From: Pseudomonas sp. UBA4617
GTDB taxonomy: Bacteria > Pseudomonadota > Gammaproteobacteria > Pseudomonadales > Pseudomonadaceae
NCBI RefSeq assembly: GCF_002386445.1
Contig: NZ_DGIR01000039.1
Span: forward strand, 177,190 to 241,189
Direction: 5' to 3'
Length of the DNA stretch: 64,000 bases
Below the pieces are notes generated by a model, which was given only the letters and a program-made list of their open reading frames with translations, made no database searches and was not told the DNA's origin. The translations under genes and the position numbers were made by a program. Positions 17,467-26,172 of the stretch are shown here, piece after piece. Position 1 is the stretch's first letter. Each line of letters begins with the position of its first letter.

Positions 17467-18350
17467 ACATTATCGAAGTGATGCGCCTGCCGCTGTCGGT
17501 CGACCTCAGCGGCTTCGTCCACCTGCTGCAGCGCCTGCAGGTGCCGCACCGGGTCAGCGAGGAGGGCGAGGTCCAGGTGCTGTGGGCCCCCGAAACCCTG
17601 GCCGCAGACGTCCGCGAACTCTACCAGCGCTACCCCGACGGCAACGCCGACCTCGAACTTGCACAGGACCCTGTGGGAGCGGGTCTACCCGCGAATAGCC
17701 CCACACAACCCTCCCTGGCAGAACAGGCCAAAGCCTGCAAAGTCACCACGCTCACCCTGCTGCTGTGCTTCATCGTCGCCGGCCTCACCGGGTTGGGCGA
17801 CAACTTCACCACCATCAGCTGGTTCACCTTCCTCGACTTCCGCGTGCAGGGCGACTACCTGTACTTCAACCCGCTGGCGCAAGGCCTGGCAGAAGGCCAG
17901 TGGTGGCGCCTGGTCTCGCCGATGCTGCTGCACTTCGGCGTGCTGCACCTGGCCATGAACAGCCTGTGGTACTGGGAGCTGGGCAAACGCATCGAGCTGC
18001 GTCAGGGCCCTTGGGCGCTGCTGGGCCTGACCGTGCTGTTCAGTCTGGTGTCCAACCTGGCCCAGCACTACACCAGCGGGCCGAGCCTGTTCGGCGGCCT
18101 GTCCGGGGTGCTGTACGGCCTGCTTGGGCACATCTGGTTGTACCAGTGGCTGGCGCCCAACCGTTACTTCAACCTGCCCAAGGGCGTGCTGGCCATGATG
18201 CTGATCTGGCTGGTGGTATGCCTGACCGGCGTGGTCGGCACCCTGGGCCTGGGCCAGATTGCCAATGCCGCGCATGTCGGCGGGCTGCTCATCGGATGCC
18301 TGTCCGGGCTCTTGGGTGGGGCGCTGGCCAGGCGTAAACTGTCGGCTTGA
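17463..18350 (+). CDS. Rhomboid intramembrane serine protease (GlpG-like)
   Basis: 295 residues. A cytoplasmic N-terminal domain (about 1-65) resembles the GlpG N-terminal fold, followed by a variable linker and six membrane segments from about 93. The active site is intact: Asn166 in HLAMNS, nucleophile Ser214 in GGLSGVLYG and His271 in NAAHVGG. Such enzymes cut transmembrane proteins within the inner membrane. The linker (residues about 69-80, DPVGAGLPANSP) is encoded by a REP palindrome inserted in frame, which is unusual. The gene overlaps the phosphoesterase gene by four bases. Confidence 0.92.
   Translation: MNIIEVMRLPLSVDLSGFVHLLQRLQVPHRVSEEGEVQVLWAPETLAADVRELYQRYPDGNADLELAQDPVGAGLPANSPTQPSLAEQAKACKVTTLTLLLCFIVAGLTGLGDNFTTISWFTFLDFRVQGDYLYFNPLAQGLAEGQWWRLVSPMLLHFGVLHLAMNSLWYWELGKRIELRQGPWALLGLTVLFSLVSNLAQHYTSGPSLFGGLSGVLYGLLGHIWLYQWLAPNRYFNLPKGVLAMMLIWLVVCLTGVVGTLGLGQIANAAHVGGLLIGCLSGLLGGALARRKLSA
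17669..17700. repeat. REP element inside the rhomboid coding sequence
   Basis: The 32 bases CCTGTGGGAGCGGG to GCGAATAGCC are the same palindrome as the extragenic REP at 14539-14570, with a few changes. They are read in frame, producing the PVGAGLPANS peptide between the N-terminal domain and the membrane core. Confidence 0.88.
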
Positions 18351-18363
18351 ATCAGGAGACACT

Positions 18364-18624
18364 ATGTCCACTTTCGCGCAAATGATCGAAAACATCACAC
18401 CCGAGATCTACCAGAGCCTGAAGCTGGCGGTGGAGATCGGCAAATGGTCCGATGGCCGCAAGCTCACCGCCGAGCAGAAGGAGCTGTCGCTGCAGGCCGT
18501 AATCGCCTGGGAGATGAAAAACCTGCCCGAGGACCAGCGCACCGGTTACATGGGCCCGCAGGAATGCGCATCCAAGTCCGCACCGATTGCCAACATTCTG
18601 TTCAAGTCGGACTCGGTACATTGA
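18364..18624 (+). CDS. YeaC family (DUF1315) small conserved protein
   Basis: 86 residues from the ATG at 18364, preceded by CAGGAG. It matches the short YeaC/DUF1315 family: an N-terminal helix MSTFAQMIENITPEIYQ, a DGRKLT segment and a conserved TGYMGP motif near residue 60. No catalytic motif or signal is visible and no function is established. It lies 13 bases after the rhomboid gene, and its stop overlaps the likely start of the DUF2797 gene, so it belongs to the nadK operon. Confidence 0.85.
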   Translation: MSTFAQMIENITPEIYQSLKLAVEIGKWSDGRKLTAEQKELSLQAVIAWEMKNLPEDQRTGYMGPQECASKSAPIANILFKSDSVH

Positions 18625-19451
18625 TTGAACTCGCACGTGGCTCGTTGAGCAAGATGGCGGTAAGCCTGCAGGCGCCGGTGGTGCAATACAGCTTCCGCCT
18701 GGGTGACACCCAGGTGCCGGTCAACCCGCTGATCGGCCAGCGCCTGCGCCTTGAATACCTCGGCGCCATTCACTGCAGCCATTGTGGCAAGCGCACCAAG
18801 ACCAGCTTCAGCCAGGGTTACTGCTACCCGTGCATGACCAAACTGGCCCAGTGCGACGTATGCATCATGGCCCCGGAAAAGTGCCACTACGACGCCGGCA
18901 CCTGCCGCGAACCGTCGTGGGGCGAACAGTTCTGCATGACCGACCATGTGGTCTACCTGGCCAACTCATCGGGGATCAAGGTCGGCATCACCCGCGCTAC
19001 CCAGCTGCCGACCCGCTGGCTCGACCAGGGCGCCAGCCAGGCCCTGCCGATCCTGCGCGTGGCCACCCGCCAGCAGTCCGGCCTGGTCGAGGACCTGCTG
19101 CGCAGCCAGGTCCCCGACCGTACCAACTGGCGCACCTTGCTCAAGGGCGATGCCGAAGAACTTGACCTGGTCGCGATTCGCGAACAGGTGTTCGCCGCCT
19201 GCGCCGATGGCCTGGGTGAACTGCAGGGGCGCTTCGGCCTGCAGGCGATCCAGCCACTGACCGACGCCGAAATGGTGCAGATCAGGTACCCGGTCGAGGC
19301 CTACCCGAAAAAGATCGTCAGCTTCAACCTCGACAAGGACCCGGTGGCCGAAGGCACGCTGCTGGGCATCAAGGGCCAGTACCTGATCTTCGACACCGGT
19401 GTGATCAACATTCGCAAGTACACGGCCTACCAGTTGGCCGTACTTCAGTAA
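18621..19451 (+). CDS. DUF2797 zinc-ribbon-like protein
   Basis: 276 residues if it starts at the TTG at 18621, which overlaps the YeaC stop; the alternative ATG at 18654 gives 265. The N-terminal part has a metal-binding cysteine array, CSHCGK, then CYPCMTKLAQCDVC, C-H and C, near residues 50-95. The centre carries YLANSSGIKVGITR..LPTRWLDQGAS, which resembles a GIY-YIG nuclease-like core (Y-L, then K-V-G-I-T-R). That suggests nucleic-acid binding or cleavage, but DUF2797 has no proven function to my knowledge. It is the last gene before pepN, 12 bases upstream. Confidence 0.82.
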   Translation: MIELARGSLSKMAVSLQAPVVQYSFRLGDTQVPVNPLIGQRLRLEYLGAIHCSHCGKRTKTSFSQGYCYPCMTKLAQCDVCIMAPEKCHYDAGTCREPSWGEQFCMTDHVVYLANSSGIKVGITRATQLPTRWLDQGASQALPILRVATRQQSGLVEDLLRSQVPDRTNWRTLLKGDAEELDLVAIREQVFAACADGLGELQGRFGLQAIQPLTDAEMVQIRYPVEAYPKKIVSFNLDKDPVAEGTLLGIKGQYLIFDTGVINIRKYTAYQLAVLQ

Positions 19452-19463
19452 AAGGACCTGCAC

Positions 19464-22121
19464 ATGCGTACCGAACAACCGCAAGTGATCTACCTCAAGG
19501 ATTACCAGGCGCCCGAGTACCTGATCGACGAGACGCACCTGACCTTCGAGCTGTTCGAGGACCACACCCTGGTCCACGCGCAACTGGTCATGCGCCGCAA
19601 CCCGACACGCGGTGCCGGCCTGCCGCCACTGGAACTCGACGGCCAGCAGCTGGAACTGCTGCGCGTTTCGCTGGATGACCAGGAGCTCGGGCCGGATGCC
19701 TACCGGCTCGATGCCGACAGCCTGACCGTGCAGCCCAAGGCCGAGCGCTTCACCCTCGACACCAGCGTGAAGATCCACCCAGAAAGCAATACCGCACTGG
19801 AAGGCCTGTACAAGTCGGGCAAGATGTTCTGCACCCAGTGCGAGGCCGAGGGTTTCCGCAAGATCACCTACTACCTCGACCGCCCGGACGTGATGAGCAC
19901 CTTCACCACCACGGTGATCGCCGAGCAGCACCGCTACCCGGTATTGCTGTCGAACGGCAACCCGATCGGCAGCGGGCCGGCCGAAGACGGCCGCCACTGG
20001 GCGACCTGGGAAGACCCGTTCATGAAACCGGCCTACCTGTTCGCCCTGGTGGCCGGTGACCTGTGGTGCGTCGAGGACAGCTTCACCCGCCAGTCCGGCC
20101 GCGACGTGACCCTGCGCATCTATGTCGAGCCGGAGAACATCGACAAGTGCGACCACGCCATGGTCAGCCTGAAGAAGTCGATGCGCTGGGACGAGGAAGT
20201 CTATGGCCGCGAATATGACCTGGACATCTTCATGATCGTCGCGGTCAACGACTTCAACATGGGCGCCATGGAAAACAAGGGCCTGAACATCTTCAACTCC
20301 AGCTGCGTGCTGGCCCGTGCCGAAACCGCCACCGATGCTGCCCACCAGCGCGTCGAAGGGGTGGTAGCCCATGAGTACTTCCATAACTGGTCGGGCAACC
20401 GCGTCACCTGCCGTGACTGGTTCCAGCTGTCGCTCAAGGAAGGCTTCACGGTATTCCGCGATGCCGAGTTCAGCGCCGACATGAACTCGCGCACGGTCAA
20501 GCGTATCGAGGACGTCGCCTACCTGCGTACCCACCAGTTCGCCGAAGACGCCGGGCCCATGGCCCACCCGGTGCGCCCGGACAGCTTCATCGAAATCTCC
20601 AATTTCTACACCCTGACCGTCTACGAGAAGGGCGCCGAAGTGGTGCGCATGGTGCGTACCTTGCTGGGCGCCGAGGGCTTCCGCAAGGGCAGCGACCTGT
20701 ACTTCGAGCGTCACGATGGGCAGGCGGTGACCACCGACGACTTCATCAAGGCCATGGAGGACGCCAATGGCGTCGATTTCACCCAGTTCAAGCGCTGGTA
20801 CAACCAGGCCGGCACGCCGCGCCTGGAAGTCGGCGAGGCTTATGATGCCGCCGCGCAGACCTACAGCCTGACCTTCCGCCAGAGCTGCCCGCCGACCCCG
20901 GACAAGGCCGAGAAGCTGCCGTTCGTGATCCCGGTGGAACTGGGCCTGCTGGACGCCGCCGGCAACGACTTGCCGTTGCAACTGGTAGGTGAAGCTGCCG
21001 CTCAAGGCACCAGCCGCGTGCTGTCGGTGACCGAAGCCGAGCAGACCTTCACCTTCCAGGGCATCCAGGCCAAGCCGCTGCCGTCGCTGCTGCGCGGCTT
21101 CAGCGCGCCGGTCAAGCTGAGCTTCCCCTACGACCGCGACCAGCTGATGTTCCTGATGCAGCACGACAGCGATGGCTTCAACCGCTGGGAAGCCGGGCAG
21201 CAGTTGTCGGTGCAGGTGCTGCAGGAGCTGATCGGTCAGCATCAGCGTGGCGAAGCGCTGCAGCTTGACCAGCGCCTGATCACTGCGCTGGGTACCGTGC
21301 TCGGCAACCAGGCACTGGACCCGGCCATGGTCGCCGAGATGCTCTCGCTGCCAGGTGAGGCCTACCTGACCGAGATCAGCCAGGTGGCTGACGTTGAGGC
21401 TATCCACGCTGCCCGCGAGTTTGCCCGCCGACAGATCGCCGAGCAGCTGTTCGATGCCCTGTGGGCGCGCTACCAGGCCAACCGCGAGGTGTCACGCAAC
21501 ACCGCCTACGTTGCCTCGGCCGAGCATTTTGCCCGCCGCAGCCTGCAGAACATCGCCCTGTCGTACCTGATGCTCAGCGCCCAGCCGCAGGTGCTGGAGG
21601 CGACCCTGGAGCAGTTCGAGCACTGCGACAACATGACCGAGCGCCTGACTGCGCTGGCGGTGTTGGTCAACTCGCCGTTCGAGACAGAACGGGCCAAGGC
21701 CCTGGAGGCCTTTGCCGAGCACTTCAAGGACAACCCGCTGGTCATGGACCAGTGGTTCAGCGTGCAGGCGGCCAGCACCCTGCCGGGCGGGCTGGCGCGG
21801 GTCAAGGCGCTGATGCAGCACCCGGCCTTCACCCTGAAGAACCCGAACAAGGTGCGTGCCCTGATCGGCGCCTTCGCCGGGCAGAACCTGGTCAACTTCC
21901 ATGCCGCGGATGGCTCGGGGTATCGTTTCCTGGCCGACTTGGTGATCGAGCTGAATGCGCTGAACCCGCAGATTGCCTCGCGTCAACTGGCGCCGCTGAC
22001 CCGCTGGCGCAAGTATGACGCTGCGCGCCAGGTGCTGATGAAGGGCGAGCTGGAGCGGATTCTGGCGTCCGGTGAGCTGTCCAGCGATGTGTATGAAGTG
22101 GTGAGCAAAAGCCTGGCTTGA
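19464..22121 (+). CDS. pepN: Aminopeptidase N (M1 family)
   Basis: 885 residues, the usual length. It removes N-terminal residues from peptides in the cytoplasm. The exopeptidase motif GAMEN is at 267-271, and the zinc site is HEYFH (303-307) with the third ligand Glu326 in SLKEGFT. There is no signal peptide, in line with the E. coli-type enzyme. The C-terminal half is the helical ERAP-like domain that caps the active site. AAAGGA precedes the ATG. It follows the DUF2797 gene by 12 bases and may be read with the nadK operon. A REP-like hairpin region follows. Confidence 0.97.
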   Translation: MRTEQPQVIYLKDYQAPEYLIDETHLTFELFEDHTLVHAQLVMRRNPTRGAGLPPLELDGQQLELLRVSLDDQELGPDAYRLDADSLTVQPKAERFTLDTSVKIHPESNTALEGLYKSGKMFCTQCEAEGFRKITYYLDRPDVMSTFTTTVIAEQHRYPVLLSNGNPIGSGPAEDGRHWATWEDPFMKPAYLFALVAGDLWCVEDSFTRQSGRDVTLRIYVEPENIDKCDHAMVSLKKSMRWDEEVYGREYDLDIFMIVAVNDFNMGAMENKGLNIFNSSCVLARAETATDAAHQRVEGVVAHEYFHNWSGNRVTCRDWFQLSLKEGFTVFRDAEFSADMNSRTVKRIEDVAYLRTHQFAEDAGPMAHPVRPDSFIEISNFYTLTVYEKGAEVVRMVRTLLGAEGFRKGSDLYFERHDGQAVTTDDFIKAMEDANGVDFTQFKRWYNQAGTPRLEVGEAYDAAAQTYSLTFRQSCPPTPDKAEKLPFVIPVELGLLDAAGNDLPLQLVGEAAAQGTSRVLSVTEAEQTFTFQGIQAKPLPSLLRGFSAPVKLSFPYDRDQLMFLMQHDSDGFNRWEAGQQLSVQVLQELIGQHQRGEALQLDQRLITALGTVLGNQALDPAMVAEMLSLPGEAYLTEISQVADVEAIHAAREFARRQIAEQLFDALWARYQANREVSRNTAYVASAEHFARRSLQNIALSYLMLSAQPQVLEATLEQFEHCDNMTERLTALAVLVNSPFETERAKALEAFAEHFKDNPLVMDQWFSVQAASTLPGGLARVKALMQHPAFTLKNPNKVRALIGAFAGQNLVNFHAADGSGYRFLADLVIELNALNPQIASRQLAPLTRWRKYDAARQVLMKGELERILASGELSSDVYEVVSKSLA

Positions 22122-22129
22122 AGGCCAAA

Positions 22130-22234
22130 GGGCTGCTTTGCAGCCCATCGCGGCATACAGGGATCCGCGTCAATCCGGCGTTTGCGGTCCCTGTAGGAGC
22201 GGCCTTGTGCCGCGATGGGCCGCACAGCGGCCCC
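22130..22234. repeat. REP-like palindromes after pepN
   Basis: A 7-bp hairpin GGGCTGC-TTT-GCAGCCC (22130-22146) leads into GCCCATCGCGGCA. An inverted copy (TCCCTGTAGGAGCGG to CCGCGATGGGC) lies at 22188-22220, and a further GC-rich palindrome runs to 22234. This is an extragenic repeat unit; it may also end the pepN transcript. Confidence 0.75.
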
Positions 22235-22367
22235 CGGCTACACGCCGATAACAAAACATAACACCCCGCCCGTTGTCTTCCCGCGAACATCCCCGCTACG
22301 ATCCCGCCAAGTTATTGCAGGCCTCTAGCTCAGGCTTTTCGCAGTACCTGCAATGCATTGACCCACC

Positions 22368-22375
22368 AACAAGAA
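22368..22375 (+). promoter_or_regulatory. Candidate Hfq/Crc site before the Ycf48-like gene
   Basis: AACAAGAA fits the AANAANAA motif bound by Hfq/Crc in pseudomonads. It lies 17 bases before the start codon, overlapping the region upstream of the GGGGGC ribosome binding site. Confidence 0.35.
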
Positions 22376-22392
22376 CACAACAGGGGGCAGTC

Positions 22393-23412
22393 ATGGGGCA
22401 GCAGAACAGGCGTGGTGCCTGGCCATTGGCAACCAGTGCGATGCTGGCACTGGCGCTGGGGGTTTGGGCCGAGGCGGCCCATGCCGCAGCGGCCGAGGAA
22501 TATTCCACCGAATCGGCCAGGGCCAGCCAGAGCCTGTTGATCGACGCCGCCCAGGCCGGCAAGCGCCTGGTAGTGGTAGGCGATCGCGGTCATATCCTGT
22601 TCTCCGATGACCAGGGCCGCACCTGGACCCAGGCCCGCGTGCCCACACGACAACTGCTGACAGCGGTGTTCTTCCTCGACGACAAGCGCGGCTGGGCCGT
22701 CGGCCATGATGCGCAGGTGCTCGTCAGCAACGACGGCGGCGCCACCTGGAGCAAGCAGTTCGAAGACCTCGCGCGGGAAGCACCCTTGCTCGATGTCGCC
22801 TTCCTCGACGCCGCGCACGGCTTCGCCGTAGGTGCCTACGGCGCCTTGCTGGAAACCACCGACGGTGGCCAGCACTGGCAGGACGTCGCCGAGCGCCTGG
22901 ACAACCCCGACCAGTTGCACCTGAACGGCATCGCCGAGGTCCGTGATGCCGGGCTGTTCATTGTCGGCGAGCAGGGCAGCATGTTCCGCTCGGTCGACAA
23001 CGGCCAGACCTGGAGCAAGGTCCAGGGCCCCTACGAGGGCTCGCTGTTCGGCGTGATCGGCACGGCCCAGCCTCGCACCCTGCTGGCCTACGGCCTGCGC
23101 GGCAACCTGTTCCGCTCCACCGATTTCGGTGACAGCTGGCAACCGATCGAACTCAAGGCCGCGCGTGGCAGCCTCGAATTCGGCCTGGCAGGCGCTACGC
23201 TTGTCGAAGATGGCAGCCTGGTCCTGGTCGGCAACGGCGGCAGCGTGCTGCGCAGCACTGACGATGGCCAGAGCTTCAGCGTCTACAACCGCGCCGACCG
23301 CATTGCCCTGGCCGGCGTCAGTGGCCTGGCCAATGGCGGCCTGCTGCTGGTCGGGCAGGGCGGGGTGCACCTGGCCACTGCCCAGGGTGCCGACCCGCAG
23401 GTGCAGCCATGA
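22393..23412 (+). CDS. Exported Ycf48/BNR-repeat beta-propeller protein
   Basis: 339 residues from the ATG at 22393 with a strong GGGGGC ribosome binding site. A signal peptide is clear (basic start, hydrophobic core, AHA-AAA cleavage near 33). The rest is made of BNR-type propeller repeats with recurring S-x-D-x-G-x-x-W motifs (DDQGRTW, NDGGATW, TDGGQHW, DNGQTW, TDFGDSW, DDGQSF), as in the photosystem assembly factor Ycf48. In pseudomonads such proteins are encoded beside RND exporters. The overlap of four bases with the RND gene supports joint function, perhaps as a periplasmic partner. The cargo is unknown. Confidence 0.85.
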   Translation: MGQQNRRGAWPLATSAMLALALGVWAEAAHAAAAEEYSTESARASQSLLIDAAQAGKRLVVVGDRGHILFSDDQGRTWTQARVPTRQLLTAVFFLDDKRGWAVGHDAQVLVSNDGGATWSKQFEDLAREAPLLDVAFLDAAHGFAVGAYGALLETTDGGQHWQDVAERLDNPDQLHLNGIAEVRDAGLFIVGEQGSMFRSVDNGQTWSKVQGPYEGSLFGVIGTAQPRTLLAYGLRGNLFRSTDFGDSWQPIELKAARGSLEFGLAGATLVEDGSLVLVGNGGSVLRSTDDGQSFSVYNRADRIALAGVSGLANGGLLLVGQGGVHLATAQGADPQVQP

Positions 23413-25808
23413 CCAGCAGGGAGAGCATCACCATGCATCCGCATCATCAGGACAAGGCCACGCTGCTGGAACGCCTGATCTTCAACAACCGCCCGGTGGT
23501 CATCGCCCTGTGCCTGCTGGTCAGCATCTTCCTGTTCTGGCAGGCCATGCAGATTCGCCCGTCCACCAGCTTCGAGAAGATGATCCCGCTGCAGCACCCG
23601 TTCATCGAACAGATGATGGCGCACCGCAACGACCTGGCCAACCTGGGCAACACCGTGCGTATCTCGGTCGAGGCGGTCAATGGCGACATCTTCGACAAGG
23701 ACTACATGGAGACCTTGCGCCAGGTCCATGACGAGGTGTTCTACATACCCGGTGTCGACCGTGCCGGGCTGAAGTCGCTGTGGAGCCCCAGCGTGCGCTG
23801 GAGCGAGGTCACCGAAGAAGGCTTTTCCGGGGGCGAGGTCATACCCAACACCTACAACGGCTCCCAGGACAGCCTCGACACCTTGCGCGACAACGTGCTC
23901 AAGTCGGGCCAGGTGGGGCGCCTGGTGGGTAACAACTTCAAGTCCAGCATTGTCGACGTGCCGCTGCTGGAGAGCTACCCCGACCCGCAGGATCCGGGCA
24001 AACAGGTGAAGCTGGACTACCAGCAGTTCTCGCACCAGCTGGAAGAGAAGATTCGCGACAAGTTCCAGGCACAGAACCCCAACGTCAAGGTGCATATCGT
24101 CGGTTTCGCCAAGAAGGTCGGCGACCTAATCGACGGCCTGGTAATGGTGGCGATGTTCTTCGGCGTCGCCCTGGCAATCACCTGGGTACTGTTGTACTGG
24201 TTCACCTGGTGCATCCGCAGCACCATCGCCGTGCTCATCACTACCCTGGTGGCGGTGGTCTGGCAGCTGGGCCTGATGCATGCGGTGGGCTTCGGCCTGG
24301 ACCCTTACTCGATGCTGGTGCCGTTTCTCATCTTTGCCATCGGTATTTCCCACGGGGTACAGAAGATCAACGGCATTGCCCTGCAGTCCAGCGACGCCGA
24401 CAACGCCCTCACTGCGGCACGACGCACCTTCCGCCAGTTGTTCCTGCCGGGGATGATCGCCATCCTCGCCGATGCCGTAGGCTTCATCACCCTGCTGATC
24501 ATCGACATCGGCGTGATTCGTGAACTGGCCATCGGCGCGTCCATCGGCGTGGCGGTGATCGTGTTCACCAACCTGATCCTGTTGCCGGTGGCCATTTCCT
24601 ACGTCGGCATCAGCAAGAAAGCCGTCGAGCGCAGCAAGCAGGACGCTACCCGTGAGCATCCGTTCTGGCGCCTGCTGTCGAACTTCGCCAGTGCCAAGGT
24701 GGCACCGGTGTCTGTGGCGCTGGCCCTGGTCGCCTTTGCCGGTGGCCTGTGGTACAGCCAGAACCTGAAGATCGGCGACCTCGACCAGGGCGCGCCGGAA
24801 CTGCGCCCCGACTCGCGCTACAACCAGGACAACAACTTCATCATCAGCAACTACTCGACCAGTTCCGATGTGCTGGTGATCATGGTCAAGACGCCGCCGG
24901 AACACTGCTCGATCCACTCGACCATGGCGCCGATCGACGAGCTGATGTGGACCATGCAGAACACCCCGGGGGTGCAGTCGGCGATTTCCCTGGTGACCGT
25001 GTCCAAGCAGGTGATCAAGGGCATGAACGAGGGCAGCCTGAAATGGGAGACCCTGTCGCGCAACCCGGACATCCTCAACAACTCCATCGCCCGCGCCGAT
25101 GGCCTGTACAACGGTGACTGCTCGCTGGCCCCGGTGCTGGTGTTCCTCAACGACCACAAGGCCGAGACCCTGGAGCGGGTTACTGCCGTGGCCAAGGCGT
25201 TTGCCGACAGCCACAACAAGGACGGCCTGCAATTCCTGCTGGCGGCGGGCAACGCCGGGATCGAGGCGGCAACCAATGAAGTGATCAAGTCGGCCGAACT
25301 GACCATCCTGATCCTGGTGTACATCTGCGTGGCGTTGATGTGCCTGATCACCTTCCGCTCGTTTGCCGCCACCCTGTGCATCGTCCTGCCGCTGGTGCTG
25401 ACCTCGGTGCTGGGCAACGCGCTGATGGCCTACATGGGCATCGGGGTCAAGGTGGCGACGCTGCCGGTGGTGGCGCTGGGCGTGGGCATTGGCGTGGACT
25501 ACGGCATCTACATCTACAGCCGGCTGGAGAGCTTCCTGCGGGCAGGTCTGCCGCTGCAGGAAGCCTATTACGAGACGTTGCGCTCGACCGGCAAGGCGGT
25601 GCTGTTCACCGGGTTGTGCCTGGCGATAGGCGTGTGCACCTGGATCTTCTCGGCGATCAAGTTCCAGGCCGACATGGGCCTGATGCTGACCTTCATGTTG
25701 TTGTGGAACATGTTTGGTGCGCTGTGGCTGCTGCCGGCCCTGGCCAGGTTCCTGATCAAGCCGGAGAAGATGGTGGGCAAGGAGGGCGGTTCGATCTTCG
25801 CCCATTGA
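23409..25808 (+). CDS. RND-superfamily (MMPL-type) exporter
   Basis: 799 residues, shorter than the tripartite multidrug pumps and like the MMPL/HpnN/Patched-related RND group. One membrane helix near residue 35 is followed by a periplasmic loop, then a five-helix block about 235-400, a second large loop, and a second block about 635-785 (GVGIGVDYGIYIYSR is the conserved helix-4 segment). The start overlaps the Ycf48-like gene by four bases (ATGA). There is no adaptor or outer-membrane channel nearby. Relatives move lipids or hydrophobic compounds; the substrate here is not known. A GC hairpin follows the stop. Confidence 0.88.
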   Translation: MTSRESITMHPHHQDKATLLERLIFNNRPVVIALCLLVSIFLFWQAMQIRPSTSFEKMIPLQHPFIEQMMAHRNDLANLGNTVRISVEAVNGDIFDKDYMETLRQVHDEVFYIPGVDRAGLKSLWSPSVRWSEVTEEGFSGGEVIPNTYNGSQDSLDTLRDNVLKSGQVGRLVGNNFKSSIVDVPLLESYPDPQDPGKQVKLDYQQFSHQLEEKIRDKFQAQNPNVKVHIVGFAKKVGDLIDGLVMVAMFFGVALAITWVLLYWFTWCIRSTIAVLITTLVAVVWQLGLMHAVGFGLDPYSMLVPFLIFAIGISHGVQKINGIALQSSDADNALTAARRTFRQLFLPGMIAILADAVGFITLLIIDIGVIRELAIGASIGVAVIVFTNLILLPVAISYVGISKKAVERSKQDATREHPFWRLLSNFASAKVAPVSVALALVAFAGGLWYSQNLKIGDLDQGAPELRPDSRYNQDNNFIISNYSTSSDVLVIMVKTPPEHCSIHSTMAPIDELMWTMQNTPGVQSAISLVTVSKQVIKGMNEGSLKWETLSRNPDILNNSIARADGLYNGDCSLAPVLVFLNDHKAETLERVTAVAKAFADSHNKDGLQFLLAAGNAGIEAATNEVIKSAELTILILVYICVALMCLITFRSFAATLCIVLPLVLTSVLGNALMAYMGIGVKVATLPVVALGVGIGVDYGIYIYSRLESFLRAGLPLQEAYYETLRSTGKAVLFTGLCLAIGVCTWIFSAIKFQADMGLMLTFMLLWNMFGALWLLPALARFLIKPEKMVGKEGGSIFAH

Positions 25809-25815
25809 AGAGCGC

Positions 25816-25832
25816 GGGCCGCTTTGCGGCCC
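25816..25832 (+). terminator. Hairpin after the RND gene
   Basis: GGGCCGC (25816-25822), loop TTT and GCGGCCC (25826-25832) form a perfect 7-bp stem eight bases after the stop. No T-run follows. The same hairpin style recurs in the REP-like unit after pepN, so it may be a repeat half. Confidence 0.45.
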
Positions 25833-25848
25833 ATCGCAGTCCCAGGGT

Positions 25849-25854
25849 TATAAT
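25849..25854 (+). promoter_or_regulatory. TATAAT -10 box before the small conserved gene
   Basis: A perfect TATAAT lies 27 bases before the ATG at 25882. No good -35 is present at 17 bases, so activity may depend on an activator or extended contacts. Confidence 0.4.
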
Positions 25855-25881
25855 GTCGGCACATCCCTCACAGGTAACCCC

Positions 25882-26172
25882 ATGTCTCCCCTCGCCACCG
25901 CCCTGCAGTCCTGCGACATGCTCCTGATCGACGGCCTGCATGCCTTCGATTTCACCGCCGACGCATCCGGCCTCACCGTCGAATGCATGGACGGCCGCCA
26001 GTTGCGTCGCTGGGTGTTCACCGCCGAACAGGTCGCCGCTGCCGTTGCCAGCGGTGACGAATGGCAACTCGACGATGCCGACGGCGCGCATCGACTAGTC
26101 TGTATGAGTGCCTTTCGCGCCCCGGATGATAATGACAATGAACCGGATCTGGACGAGCCTGCTGGCCGCTAG
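25882..26172 (+). CDS. Small conserved acidic protein, unknown function
   Basis: 96 residues, strongly acidic toward the C-terminus (DDNDNEPDLDEP). There is no signal peptide or membrane segment. A pattern of short beta-like stretches (DMLLIDGLHAFDF, LTVECMDGRQLRRWVF) suggests a compact fold. I recall similar short proteins as pseudomonad-specific unknowns (DUF5629-like), but this is uncertain. A TATAAT box lies upstream. The 3' end overlaps the likely start of the exported lactonase by 35 bases, so the two are probably co-expressed. Confidence 0.7.
   Translation: MSPLATALQSCDMLLIDGLHAFDFTADASGLTVECMDGRQLRRWVFTAEQVAAAVASGDEWQLDDADGAHRLVCMSAFRAPDDNDNEPDLDEPAGR

Noticed and set aside
18966..21407. 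An 813-residue minus-strand frame across pepN
   Set aside because: Antisense to the intact M1 peptidase; no domain is visible in it.
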